Shown here piece by piece: positions 43,080 to 55,019 of a DNA stretch of 64,000 bases. A program made the position numbers and the translations under genes. The DNA lies in the NCBI GenBank assembly GCA_022606425.2, contig JAHDVF020000500.1, positions 1 through 64,000 of the forward strand. The letters are read 5' to 3'. The notes beneath the pieces were generated by a model. The model ran no database searches. It was not told where the DNA came from and saw only the letters and a list, made by a program, of their open reading frames with translations. Every line of letters begins with the position of its first letter. The stretch's first letter is position 1. The stretch comes from Lepidostoma basale. Taxonomy: Eukaryota > Arthropoda > Insecta > Trichoptera > Lepidostomatidae.

Positions 43080-44055
43080 GTCAAACAGAATGCAAACTAA
43101 GTGTTTCGCAGTAGTAGATGTCAGACAGAATGCGGCAGTTTACTTTCTCTTTTTATTGTTTTTTGTTATGTTCCTAATGACTTCCTTATTGGTTGATTAT
43201 TCGAATCAGCAGTTATTGCCAATCCATGCTTCTATAATTATGTTTTTTATGTCAGAAGACTGACCATATCTGTACCTGGGAGCCATAATGTCTTAAGTGA
43301 TTTTTTTTTCGGAAAAGAGTCGTGTACATATTATATTATAATCGAAATAATATCCAGTACACAGTATATAGTAAGAAATAACTGTATACACAGACAGTTA
43401 CCTTAGACGCACTCATAACATTATAAAAATCTGACATAACTCATTTCGGCCAAAAATTCATTTAAGACATTATAGCTCTCGGGTACATATGCATACTGTT
43501 CCTGGGGTACATATCAATAATTCAGTATCCTCCGGAACGTGTACAGTATATAGCAGGGATGGCGAACCTTTTTCACAAGTGGGTCAAATTTATATTTAAA
43601 AAAAAAGCGCTGGCTAGGGTTTATATAAAATTGAAAATCGTGACACGTTTTTATTTTTTAGAAGGATGTCGATGGCGACCTTGGCAGAGAATTTGGCAGC
43701 GACCTTTTTTTCACAATATTTTTTTTCTTTGTCGACAGCGACTTCCGGCCAGTAGGTAGAGGATTCGGTGGCGACCGTTTTTTTAGCCCATAAGCAAGTT
43801 CCGGTCAGTAGAGTTCGGCAGCGACCAATTCGATTTTCCGGACTACTTACCGTAAGTCGCTGATGAGCTAAAAAAAAGGTTGTGTATCGAATTTCTCGGT
43901 CACCGTGTGACCCGCGGGTCCGTCATTCGCCATCCCTGGTATATAGTATTTATTCAATTCACTACAACTGACAGCAAACTAACACTACATGGAGTTTACA
44001 GTTCGCTCTGGTAAAAAAAATTGCTTTTCTATATGGAATTTGCATTCTGTTTGAC
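43080..44055. mobile_element. TIR element hosting a nested MITE
   Basis: GTCAAACAGAATGCAAA at 43080-43096 is perfectly inverted at 44039-44055. Without the nested hAT MITE the element is about 580 bp and non-coding. Internal subterminal copies of similar words (GTCAGACAGAATGCGG at 43131) are present. The superfamily is not clear. Confidence 0.6.
43554..43938. mobile_element. 385-bp hAT-like MITE with 8-bp target duplication
   Basis: Ends CAGGGATGGCGAAC and TTCGCCATCCCTG are inverted and flanked by GTATATAG on both sides (43546-43553, 43939-43946). CAGGG-type termini with an 8-bp duplication identify hAT. Internally it carries repeated GGCAGCGACC/GGTGGCGACC-like words and no transposase. Confidence 0.9.
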
Positions 44056-44084
44056 CATACCATGAATACTTAATAATGGATTTT

Positions 44085-44535
44085 TATATCATGGAATGGA
44101 AGTGAAACTTGGAGCTGGAAATTAAGATGAATGACGTAGAAATGAAATCACAGATAAGAATGTGCATGAAATCAATATATGACAGAATACCGAACGATGA
44201 AATAAGGTAGAAATGTAAGACAAATAATTGCATCATAAGTAATATTTATTCAAAGATCCCTGAGATAGTTAGGACATATGGAACGAATGAATGAGAGAAG
44301 AATAGTTGAAAAGTCCTAATGTGAGTTGAAAGAGAAGCCATGGATGAACAAGGAAAGCATGGCATGATCAAATTATTAAAAAAACACCTGCATTCAATGT
44401 CAGAAAAATCAACGAGCGTCCACGTTACGATGCATGAATGTAGAGGAATCTTAAGAGTATGACAGGACAGAGAAGTATGGCAGTTCATCCTTTCCACCTA
44501 TCCCTCCGGAGAAACAGCGTGATAGTTAGTTTTGT
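44085..44535 (+). mobile_element. LINE-A relic, divergent subfamily
   Basis: Decayed + strand sequence: TGGAATGGAAGTGAAACTTG, ATATGGAACGAATGAATGAG, GGAAAGCATGGCATGATC and CCTCCGGAGAAACAGCGTGA, then GTTAG. All frames are broken. It is followed directly by TTTGTTCAAGAAACAATAAA, the end of the shared module. Confidence 0.65.
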
Positions 44536-44539
44536 TCAA

Positions 44540-46088
44540 GAAACAATAAAAAAAACGCTTATCTAAGGAGTGCTTTACCAATAGGGAAAATGTTTATATA
44601 TTTTACTTCATTTTGTTATTTGCAGTGTAATATAGAATATATTATTTATACTCCATTTAGTAGTATTTATAAAATAGGCAATTTTAATGGTATTTCTAGT
44701 CATAGATGTATTATTAAATCTATGCATTTGTTAAAAGTCTTTTGAGACTCAAAAGTTTTGTGACTCATAATCAGTGACGCCTCATAGCTTAAATTAGAGG
44801 TGGAGTCAATTTTTAAAAATGTTTAACCTTTGTTTTAAAATTGTATAAAAAAAAATGAATTCACAAACTTGTAAGAACATAATCAAACATGTTTTACTTA
44901 CTTTAGTATAAATTGTTCAAGCTTAATCTATTCATTTAATAATTAAATCCATTATTGTACACACATGGCAGTATGTACGACTCACACTTAGTAATACAAA
45001 AACTCCTTTCCACCAGTTCACAAGGGTCGGCACTGCTGGAGCGAAGTTGCACGTCTCCCTCACAGCCTCGTGTGCATCTTTCTATGTATATACCACTCCG
45101 CTGGAACTGTAAATTGCACAGTTCCATACAAAGATTTTTGGATTTTTTTCATAAACTTCATGGCTACTAATATTAACACGTTGATAGATGCATATCTATG
45201 TCAAAGTATTGTTTGTAGCCATGCTGAGAATGCGTGTTTGTGTCATGTTCCTATAGCGTGTGTATCAACAGATTTTTGTATAGTTTGGTGCAATGTTGTC
45301 AATCGCCATTGCATAGCATTCGGCATGCTCGTAATTATTAAGTTTTATATTTTTATTATTATTTAGTTGAATCATTCTTTACAACATTACAGCGCGAGCC
45401 AAATCGATCGTGTTAAGCTTAAAGATTATATCATGATATATTCTGCAAGTACTCGTATAAAGAAAGAATGAAAGAAAAACGGACTCATATTAAATGTTAT
45501 TGATAATATCAAGTGGAAATAGGAGGTGCTATAGTATCACAGTGCCTATACGTTAGCCGCCACTGCTTATATTTTTTTGTATTATATATCGCGAATATCA
45601 GATTATATATAATTTATATTGAGAGATAAAATACGTCTTAATGCGCCCTAGTTGATTTTAATTAGGTTAGTAAGCAGGCAAAACTTTAAATGACCGTACT
45701 GAAAAATTGAGATTTTTGTATAGTGTCACTTTTGTTTTCAACGTGCGATATGTCAATATGGATATATCTAATTGTCCTGTAACTACTGTGTAGGCCTTAG
45801 ACAATGTTCTTCTCTCTCTGTTTTCATCCTGTACCATGTGATTTCACTCCATATATTTCCGTCAGGCTTTTTTCTAGGTGTCCTTAGATTTACTTTATTC
45901 GTCGTCCAATATATAGGATAATATACAAACCTTCAATATAAAGGAACAAATTAAAAATTGTTTTCACAAAATCTGTGTTAAGATAATCATCATTTTGTAT
46001 TTTTTTTTTTTTATAGTATTACTTTCATGGTCACATCATCACTTCACTGCACACTGGTTTATTGGACCTTGTCTTACTGATTGGGTAG
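44540..46088. other. No recognised gene or element
   Basis: About 1.5 kb, AT-rich. A slightly GC-richer patch at 45000-45130 (GGTCGGCACTGCTGGAGC, CTCCCTCACAGCCTCGTG) holds overlapping short ORFs on both strands, none recognisable. Confidence 0.4.
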
Positions 46089-46092
46089 TTAA

Positions 46093-46545
46093 CCCTTATA
46101 GTGTGGCTGGCTACATTTACTGTAAAAAATATATTTTTTAACTGCGGTAAACTACATTTGCAGCTCATAACCTCTTTGCGAGAATAACGTGACATTTCGA
46201 AAATCAAATCTGCCGTGTTCAACTTTATTTTCTACTTAAACATGGTATTTTTAAAGTGAAAAATAGAGAATTTATAAGGGAAAGAGACAACACATCTGGT
46301 AAATTGTGTGTCACGTCTCTTTCAGACGGGTATCTTGTTTCATTTTTCAATTTTTTGAGATAACACATTATTCTCGCAAAGAGACTATGATTGTATCTTA
46401 TAAATCTTTTTACTTTAGTTCCTTATTATTAAATTGTACGTAATATTATGATGAACTGGGACCATCTGTCTAAGCTGTAAATATAGCCAACCGCAGTTTG
46501 AGACCATTTTTTTTACTGCAAATGAAGCTAGGCCCACAATAGGGG
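46093..46545. mobile_element. 453-bp TTAA-flanked MITE (piggyBac-like)
   Basis: TTAA lies on both sides (46089-46092, 46546-46549). The ends are inverted: CCCTTATAGTGTGGC at the left versus CCCCTATTGTGGGCC read inward from the right. An internal inverted pair (CTCTTTGCGAGAATAA at 46170, TTATTCTCGCAAAGAG at 46369) adds a second fold. It is distinct from the 784-bp family. Confidence 0.75.
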
Positions 46546-46799
46546 TTAACCCTTTTACCTTAAGGTATAAATTTTATTTGAACCTATTGCTGATTACCAT
46601 TAACCATAGTTAAATGACCTTTTTTTATAATTACTATAATTTGGCAATCACTTTACAGACTGTCTAGTATATCTAAGAAAGCATTTTTTTGTAATGTTCC
46701 AAAGTCTGTTTGAATTTACTTACTTACTGATGACTACATGTTTTGAAGAGTTTTTTTAACCCAGTCGACAATGAAAAATATCTGTTGTTATTTCTTATA

Positions 46800-46923
46800 A
46801 CTTCCATAGTAATAAAAATGTGTCAAGTTGTTCAGGAACCCCAAATCAATTTCAATTTTCCACGGACCCCCTGAATGATCCCAGGGACCCCTGGGAGTCT
46901 GTAAGGACCACTTTGGGAACCAC
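46800..46923. mobile_element. hAT-like element end
   Basis: GGACCACTTTGGGAACCACTG ends at 46923. The inverse, CAGTGGTTCCCAAAGTGG, is a common hAT terminus. The preceding GGACCCCCTGAATGATCCC and CCAGGGACCCCTGGGAG are usual neighbours in that class. No opposite end is found, so it is a fragment. Confidence 0.6.
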
Positions 46924-47724
46924 TGAGCTAGAACATTATACTTTACTCCTACTTTGAATTCTTACTCCAGCTGGTTTAGACGCTTACGAGTTTGGACTCT
47001 ATTTCTTTAGTTTGACTTTACTGTTATTAAAAATTCTGTTTGATTTGCCTGTGTTTTCGATTATAAATGAATTTTTATTTTATAAAAGAGACTGTGTGCT
47101 TCATTTAAAATTAATATGAATACAATGCCATTATGAATTAGAATTAAACTTAGCTCCTCAAATGTTTGAATAGTTTTAATTCTTTTATCATGTGATATAT
47201 TTTTAAAATGTAGAATAAAATATTTCAAAACTATTTTTGTTTTATTTATTGTTACAGTTTCAGTTATAAGTAGGTAGTTGTAACAACAACAAAAACAATT
47301 GCCAATCTAAATTGAGGAATGATGTAAAATCCAAAATGGGAAAACATAAATGATAATGCACAGATTAATTTAAAATTCTATTCTCCAGATCTTCTATAGA
47401 ATAAGATTCTAAGAATGATCCTGGGAACCAGTGTTACAGCGAGAACTTGAGGCATAGGCGCCATAAAGAGAATGATAGAATGAATTGGCAGCTCCTTTAA
47501 CAAACACCGTGAAAGCCGATCAATCGTCTAGTAAGACCAGCCAGAGATATCTGGTGCTTAATAGATCATGTTCTAGCTAAGCTAGTCAAAACATACTCCT
47601 GGGAGCAGGGAGCTTAGAATAACATCATGAAGAGGCTAAAACTCTTCAAGAATTTTACGTTAATTTAAAATGATAAGTAAAAATCTATATCATATACCAA
47701 ATTGGACACTTCCTGAGAATTGTG

Positions 47725-48270
47725 AATTAAAATGCTTTATTAGAGTCTGTTTTAATAAATTGAATAAAACGAAATCACTATTCTGCAATGATAACATAAA
47801 TTTGAAACTCCGCCAAAGAATGATCAAATGCTATGTGTGGTCTGTTTTATTGCATGGATGTGAAACGTGGACCTTAAAAAGTCAATTCAATGAACAGACT
47901 GGAAGCATTTGAAATGTGGCTCTATCGCCGAATGGTCAGAATTCCCTGGATAGATATGGTTACCAATACCGAAGTCCTGAGGCGAGCTAGAGTTGACAGG
48001 GAGCTGTTGTCAACTATCAAGGTTCGGAAGATTTCACATCTGGGTCATATGCTGCGTGGGGAGAAGTACCCCCTTCTCCAACTGATATTGGAGGGGGAAA
48101 TTGAGGGACGCCGAGGGCCCGGTAGGAGACAGATGTCCTGGCTGCGAAACACAAGGGGATGGACCGGCATCCGAAGTGTGAAGGAGCTGTTCCCAGCGGC
48201 GCAGGACAGGGACAGGTTCGCCGAGGTGATAGCCAACGTTGGGGGGACCCGACAGGGCACTTGAAGAAGA
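47725..48270 (+). mobile_element. LINE-B 3' part
   Basis: Frames 47670-47912 and 47890-48264 encode KSLFCNDNINLKLRQRMIKC, YVWSVLLHGCETWTL, MNRLEAFEMWLYRRMVRIPW, HMLRGEKYPLLQLILEGEIE and the VIANVGGTRQGT end. One frameshift separates them. Close to the 61.2 kb copy. Confidence 0.85.
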
Positions 48271-51200
48271 ATAAAATTAGAAAACTTCAAGGCTCTATAA
48301 ACATCTTTCATGCTCTAAAAACTTATTATGAGAGACTCTAAAAACTTATTTGAGAATCTAAAAACAGAGCTTCACCGATAAGAACATTAATTAAATGAGT
48401 GAATGGTTATATTTTACCAAAAGATGCTCCACAACAAGCCATATCCATTGCACCTAGAGATCATAAAGAAAGTCTTTAACTTTAAGATAAACTCGAGACT
48501 AAAATTGTTATTTTTCAACGGGCAAGGTCGCTCTTTTTATAAATCTGACAACAGCTAAAACTAATTCAATCAAGTTAATCTGTAAGTATCTGCGAGTTTC
48601 GCAGATTTCCGACGCAGAAAGCGTCTTGTTTATCGTCGGCAGGTGTTTCCTGTATAATAATAAAATCATATTGTTTGATGTCCGATACTCCGCCTGAGAC
48701 CGTGTTCCGAAAGGATGCTGCCAATGTTATTTTGCAAAACAATATTTTTCAGTATTAGGCATAATTGAAACGTATTCCACGTTTACGTAATAATTCCAAC
48801 GCAATTCATAACATAAATAAAAGTTCACTTTTATTGCGAAATCAAAGATATGATTTCTTATTGACTTTTCACTTCACACGTTTAACTACTCGCTTGGTAA
48901 TTCATGTCTTTGATTTATTCCGTAATTTTATTCCCTTCTAATAAACATTTTTGATGTGATATTACGTTTATCCGTTTTAGTGCGAAGTTGAAACATTCTG
49001 AACAATTTATTAGTGCAATATACTAAACCAAATAAACCATCCGTTGGGTTAAATGTTTATCAAATAAATACTGGACGATGCTCGAATCAACTGACGCTGG
49101 GCTGTAAACAGTTCCATCTGAAAGACACGATCATGTTAATAAATCAAGCTCTGAGTCCATAAGGAAAGCTTAAGACAATAAACCATTTCTTATAATATTG
49201 TAAATTAATACAACCCTAATGTCTTGACATATACAGATTGAGTGAATCTTGAGTGTCCTCTCTTAAATACTAATAATACATCTATTTAACGCACTTAACG
49301 TTTATTTTTATGTTGATGGGTAGGTATTGTTACACTAAATTTACAATTTTATACGTAAACTATCTATTCTTATCTCCCTGTTCGCTCAGAAGTATTGTGT
49401 GATCACGCAAAGACGTCGACTACATACGCACCGCGACGTCCGTCCGCGTTGCTTTTGAGTATTTAAATTATTTACAGTTGTCTAGTACATTTTTTTAATC
49501 ATCATTTTTAACAGTCAACAAGACTATCTTAAGAGATCAGACAGTCCTGAAGACGCCATACAAGAAGATACCGCTCTAAATAAACAGGCCATAGGCTAGG
49601 AAGAAGAGAGAGATCATTGTTAACTGTCATCACAAATCGCAGAGATTTATGTGCACCTAGGAAGAGATCAAAAAGTAATCTCCCGCGCCTAGCACATTAA
49701 TGCGCTGCTAATCTTAATAAAGAAGCCCTAGAGATCATTGCCGTCTATTGAACTTTCCGACGGTCAAACAAAGCAAAATATTGCATAACAACCAAAGTTA
49801 AAAGGGATTTCAGTAAACGCCCACTCCGATTTTCCGCGCAGAAGTGTTTGCTTCTATTCGAGCATAAATCGGTTTATTTCGGTGGCAACATTAGCTGGTC
49901 ATTGGACTTGATTCCTCCACATTTCTGTCCCGCAGATTCGGCAGGACCAGCTTTGCTTTTTCTATAAATACTCGGTTTGTAGCTGCCTGACATTGACTTT
50001 AAATTATAAATCGCGAACGACGCGCACCGTTCTACAATCTCGAGTCTGTCTCCGCGGGAGCTAGAGGGCATCTGTCGCGCATCGTCCATTATGACGGCTC
50101 CGAAGGTTCTTCCGTATCATTTCTTCAACTAAACGTCGTCACAAAATTTTACTCTAATAAACTCTTGACTCTCTATCCTCCTTAAGTATCGCCATTCGGG
50201 GGGTTTATGTGTTCAAAACATTTTGCAAATTAAGAAATAAATATATAGAAACATATTTAAAATCACCATCGTTATCGGTACTTAAAAAAGAATTTTTATT
50301 TTAGTCAAACGAAACTTTACGTTATAAGTAATAACAGCGTAAAATATTACAGAAAATGCCTTAACGCTATTTTGTAAACGACTGACAAATGATTCATACA
50401 TTTAATTCTAAAAGATTACATTGGCACCTGTTGAAAATTATTTTCATAACTTATCACGGAAGCGACGAGAAACGTTGCCGCGTGATGGAATTTCTTTGTC
50501 AAAGATTCGGAACATTACGTTTTAATGAATGATCATAACAATTTTTAGAACTGTGCTAATTGATTAATATGTTACTGGCTATTAAATCTTTGAACCAATC
50601 AACATCTGAATTTTGCGATTTGAAATTTCGAACCCTATTCCCTAAATTCTTTTTTTTTTATGTTAGTATTCAAATCAGTTAATTTTGTTTGAATAACAAT
50701 ATTTAATATTATTGTAGTTGAAATCATTGCCTTATGGTTGCATTATATAAGTACAATATTTAACCATGATACATATATCATAGCTGAAAAAATCAAAATG
50801 CAACTAATAATTGTGTTCCTAAATATAATTGCATAATGTAATGAATAGGGCTCGGAATTGACATAAAAAGCATATTTTTTTCCTGGGCTTCGCTTTCAAA
50901 AAGACGCCGTTGTTTTGAGATCTCTATACCCCTTTAGCCCTAGCTATTAGGGAACATAAAACCATATTTCAGGGTTTAGCGAATATTTAAGAATATTTCA
51001 GGGTTCTCGAGGTGAGAGCAATTAAACTGCATATTTTTGTCCATATTGTACGTAGTCTCCTTTTTGAACTGTTTGAACTTGTTGAGAAGATATGCACCCT
51101 GATATGAGACAGTGCAGCCTATATGTTGAAAATCGGAGACTGTTTCAAGGTGTTTTTTACTGAAATGGTTTTTGTCACTAAAGTATGAAAATTTTCGCCT

Positions 51201-51395
51201 GTCGTGAACGATCTAATTTCAGCGACAAAAAAAATCAATGATTGCACAATCTACAAGTTCGAGAGTTCGTTTTCCCTTCTAAATAAAAGTCTTGTAAATA
51301 ATCGACTGTGTCATACCCCCGAAAATATATAAAAATATATAATTGTACGATACAAAAAATAGTTTGTCATACATAAGATCTTGTTTTTTTCTAGT
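48271..51395. other. 3.1-kb stretch without recognised genes or elements
   Basis: The longest apparently unique segment outside the host gene. The region around 49370-50160 is less AT-rich and holds a minus-strand 71-codon frame (49874-50089, starting MDDARQMPSSSRGDRLEIVE) that I cannot assign. It could be regulatory or untranslated DNA of a neighbouring gene. Confidence 0.4.
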
Positions 51396-51397
51396 TA

Positions 51398-51685
51398 AAG
51401 TTTGATAATGCCACAGGCAGGCGAAGCATATCATTCTCATAAATTATAATAAAACTTCTAGAAAACAGATATTTTCATTCGTATTAATTGTTTAATATGT
51501 ATCTGTTCAAGAAACAATAAACGAAAAACATAATTAATACGAATTAAAACTAATGTTTTCTAGGTGTTTTATTATATTTTAAAGAAAGGACATGTTTTGC
51601 CAAGCTAAGACATTATCAAATGTTTCAAGTTCCTTGTTCCATCAAATGTGCATTATACCAATGCCTTAGCAGGGCAAAACACGTA
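51398..51685. repeat. Cluster of decayed hammerhead-like motifs with shared module
   Basis: A + motif (TTTGATAATGCCACAGGCAG, GCGAAGCATATC) at 51401-51433 is followed by the module (TTCTAGAAAACAGATATTTT, CATTCGTATTAATTG, TTCAAGAAACAATAAACG) to about 51525. An inverted partner (ATTAATACGAATTAAAAC, GACATGTTTTGCCAAGC) and a further + motif (CCTTAGCAGGGCAAAACACG at 51663) follow. Cores are decayed. Confidence 0.5.
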
Positions 51686-51811
51686 GTTCCCAGATAATGT
51701 AATAAAGAAAAGAAAAAAATTGAAAGCTAAGGCACTAACACTGTGGAATTCCATAGTAATATACTAAGGAAATTGAAAATAACTTTGTTTAATCCACAAA
51801 ATATTAAAAAA

Positions 51812-52160
51812 CACAACATGTTTCGAAGGATACCTCCATGCAGTGGCGGTACTCTCATAGAAGCCCAGAAGCCCGGCTTGCCTAAGAAATTTGAATCAAA
51901 ACCCCCAAATCTAAGTAATCATGCCCCCGCATAAACCAACAACCCACCAAATCACCTTCCAACAATGTTCCCATCAGATGTAAGAGGAATAGCCACAAGA
52001 GTTGAACCTCTGTAAGCCAGAAGAGGTTTTGATTCAAAATTTCTTACGCAAGCTGGGCTTCTGGGCTTCTATGGGAGTACCGCCACTGCCTCCATGATAC
52101 CTCATACACCTGAAGATGGAGGTATCTTCCGAAACATGTTGTGTTTTTTTAATATTATTT
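51812..52160. repeat. Hammerhead-like palindrome split by a MITE
   Basis: The left arm CACAACATGTTTCGAAGG then ATACCTCCATG (51812-51840) and the right motif CTGAAGA, GGAGGTATCTTCC, GAAAC, ATGTT (52110-52140) are inverted copies separated by the hAT MITE and its duplicated CCTCCATG. The right motif keeps CUGANGA and GAAAC but has GTT where most have GTC. The shared module follows at 52222-52300. Confidence 0.6.
51841..52088. mobile_element. 248-bp hAT-like MITE with 8-bp target duplication
   Basis: Ends CAGTGGCGGTACTCTCATAG and CTATGGGAGTACCGCCACTG are inverted for over 40 bp (AGAAGCCCAGAAGCCCGGC, TTTTGATTCAAA). CCTCCATG flanks both sides exactly (51833-51840, 52089-52096). No coding capacity. 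A decayed relative lies at 41653-41893. Confidence 0.9.
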
Positions 52161-52304
52161 TAATATTTTGTCGATTAAACAAAGTTTATTTCAATTTCCT
52201 GAGAAAAAAAACTAACTAACTGTAGTTAGAAAACAGACTTTTTTATTCATATTAATTTTTTAACATTGAGTTTCACATTTGTTCAAGAAACAATACGTAA
52301 AATT

Positions 52305-52905
52305 AAAGAGGCATATATTCAATGGAATACTTCTACATGCTGAAAGAAAATGGTGAAATATTCTTACATGTATATTGTATACATAAAACATATACATCGA
52401 CGTATACGGGTGATGTAATAAATTATCCAGTTACGTCAGTAATCGTTATTTGTATAATTTGAAATATTTAAAATACACCTTGTGTGTCAGCACCTTAATA
52501 ATAAACATGTTTGAAAAGTCTAGGACGATTGATCTACGCGGCCTGTCATGTAAGGATCCGCACGGGACGTAAACATAGACATATTGTCGTCACATTGTGC
52601 GTCATTCCTTTTAAATGACGTGATAAATGAAAAAGATGTATCTTGAGTCCACGAGCACCTGATTAAAAGCTACGGATAACTTGAAAGCTCCTCATAAACG
52701 GACAAAAAAATAAAGCTCCCTAAAAACATGTCAAACATACATAAATATAATAACGCATAAGCCCTAGTGTGTGAAAGAGTATGTGTATCTTGGTCATAAA
52801 ATCAGACTCGGAAAAGGGAATCAAACTGCATAACTACCTCGAAGAGTTGGACTGGGTTGGGCCGCCTTTGGTAAACTGAGACACGTCTTTGAACTAACTA
52901 ACTTA
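52305..52905. other. No recognised gene or element
   Basis: About 600 bp of AT-rich sequence between the hammerhead-like repeat and the LINE-A tail. A possible LINE-like echo at 52820-52885 (TCGAAGAGTTGGACTGGGTT, GGTAAACTGAGACACG) is too short to call. Confidence 0.4.
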
Positions 52906-52908
52906 CCA

Positions 52909-54721
52909 TCACGCCGTCTCCCCGGAGGGGTAGGCAGAAAGAATGGAACACCACACTGTTCTGTCCTGACATACGTCTCTCGATTCCTCTACATTCATAC
53001 ATCTTGTCATGCACGCACGTCGATTTTTCCGACTCCTCACGTGACCGACATTCAATATTTGATTGATTTGATCGTGCCACGTTTTCCTCGGCCTTCCTCT
53101 ATTTCTAGCTCCGTTCACGCCGTTTACATATACCTTCTTTACCATTCTGTCTTCACTCATTCTTTCCATGTGTCCAAACCATCTTAATGACCCTTTCCTT
53201 ATTTTGTTCATAACACTTTCATTCGCACCACATTCACTTCTTATACTTGCATTTGTCACTCTATCATATACAGATTTGCCACACATTCGTCTTAGAGATC
53301 TCATTTCTACTGCATTTATTCTACTTTCATCCTTCTTTTGCCAGTTCCATGCTTCACTTCCATACATAAGGGTCGGCACAAGAACACCATTGTGCACTGC
53401 CATCTTAGCTTTTTTGGATAGGCTTTTGTTTGCGATGACAACTTTAAGTGCACCATTTATTCTGTTGCCTGCCCCAACCCTTCTTTCAATATCCTTCTCC
53501 ACCCTCCCATCCTTTGTAAACATACTTCCTAAATAAACAAATTCATCCACTTGTTCCAGATTTTCACCGTTTACACTAATGTTGCAGACTGTCATGCTTC
53601 CTTCTTTTTCGAAAATCATTACCTTAGACTTATTCACATTCATCATCAAATCGTATCGCTTGCATACCTCATACATACTAGACACCAGGGCTTGCAGTTC
53701 GCGCTCGTTGTCTGCAAGTAGCACAGCGTCGTCCGCATACAACAAACAGCTTACTGACACACCTTCCATTTTTGCACCTGCTTCCAACCCTTTCAGCTCT
53801 TTCATACACTTGTCCATATATAGATTAAACAACCATGGAGACATTACACACCCCTGTTTGACACCTTTATTGATATCAAACCAGGCTGTAAGATCCCCAT
53901 TTACTCTGACACTAGCAGTGCTTTCTGTGTACAGCGATGTAATTGCCGTGATCAGTTTTGTGTTTATTCCATATTCCGACAATATTTCCCACAGTTTACC
54001 TCTATCTACGCGATCATATGCTTTTTGCAAATCGACAAACGCACAGAAGAGTTTACGGTTTTTGGCCATAAACTTCTCTGTCACTGTACGAAGTGCAAAA
54101 ATTTTATCCATGCATCCTTTGCCATTCATAAAAGCGCCTTGCACATCCCAAACTCTATCACTCGTCGTCTTTCTTACTCTTTCTATTAAAATTCTGCCAT
54201 AGATTTTACCAACAACACTCAAAATACTAATACCTAGCTCTGTAGTTTCCACATTCCATATGGGATCCTTTTCCTTTGTACAGAGGCAAGATAACTGCTC
54301 TCCTCCAGTCGAGTGGGGTATATCCCTCCTCCAAGCATTGGTTGAACAGTTTACATATCCATGCGGAAACTACTTCGCCACCGTTTTTGATAAATTCTAT
54401 AGCGATGCAGTCATACCCTACAGCTTTTCCACTTTTCATTGCTTTCACAGATCTTTCAATCTCATTCATACTTATTTTTTCTGTATTGTCATTTATACCA
54501 ATCGCGTTTACACCAGTTCTAATGCTTTCATCAACACTTGTATCACCACCATACATTGCTTTAAAATACTCCATCCATCTCTCTTGTACGATCTTACTTT
54601 CCGTTAACATTCTTCCCTCACTATCCAAAATTGCTTTCACACATCCGCTTTCAGGAGGATTTCGGGCTTTCTTTACTTCCTTCCAAAACATTTTAATATT
54701 GTCCCCGAAGTTCTTTGTCAT
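52909..54721 (-). pseudogene. LINE-A reverse transcriptase domain
   Basis: The frame 54721-54227 carries the N-terminal RT segment (RSVKAMKSGKAVGYDCIAIE, LEEGYTPLDWRRAVILPLYK). A frameshift at ~54240 leads to 54252-52909: ISILSVVGKIYGRILIERVR, motif A FVDLQKAYDRVDR, motif B GVKQGCVMSPWLFNLYMD, motif C CLLYADDAVLLADN, then NVNKSKVM, EFVYLGSMFTKDG and the C-terminal Trp/Cys/Arg-rich tail. The catalytic aspartates are intact. The frameshift and upstream stops inactivate the ORF as a whole. Long antisense ORFs on + here are shadows. Confidence 0.88.
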
Positions 54722-55019
54722 TTTGAGCCCTTCTTCCTCCCTCAGCTTTTTCTTTTTGCGCTTTCACTACCGACTTCACTTTCTTCTTGCATACCTTATA
54801 CAAATCTTTTGCACTTTCATACTAACCTCTGTCATTCTTATTTATCGAAAGCATATTCAATCAAGCATCCTTCTTCTCTGTAACTGCACTCTTTACGTCA
54901 TCATTCCACCACGCATCCCCTTTCCTTCTTCCTTGTACACATACACCACACGATTCTTTCGCTGCTTCACGCAAACTTTCCTTTAAATACTCCCAGGTAT
55001 CGTCAACATTCAACAAACT

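Noticed and set aside
44955..45366. Overlapping ORFs on both strands around 45.0-45.4 kb
   Set aside because: No recognised domain; Cys/Ile-rich translations typical of chance frames.
49874..50089. Minus-strand 71-codon ORF (MDDARQMPSSSRGDRLEIVE...)
   Set aside because: No recognisable motif, no clear splice sites or neighbours. Mentioned as part of the unassigned island but not called as a gene.
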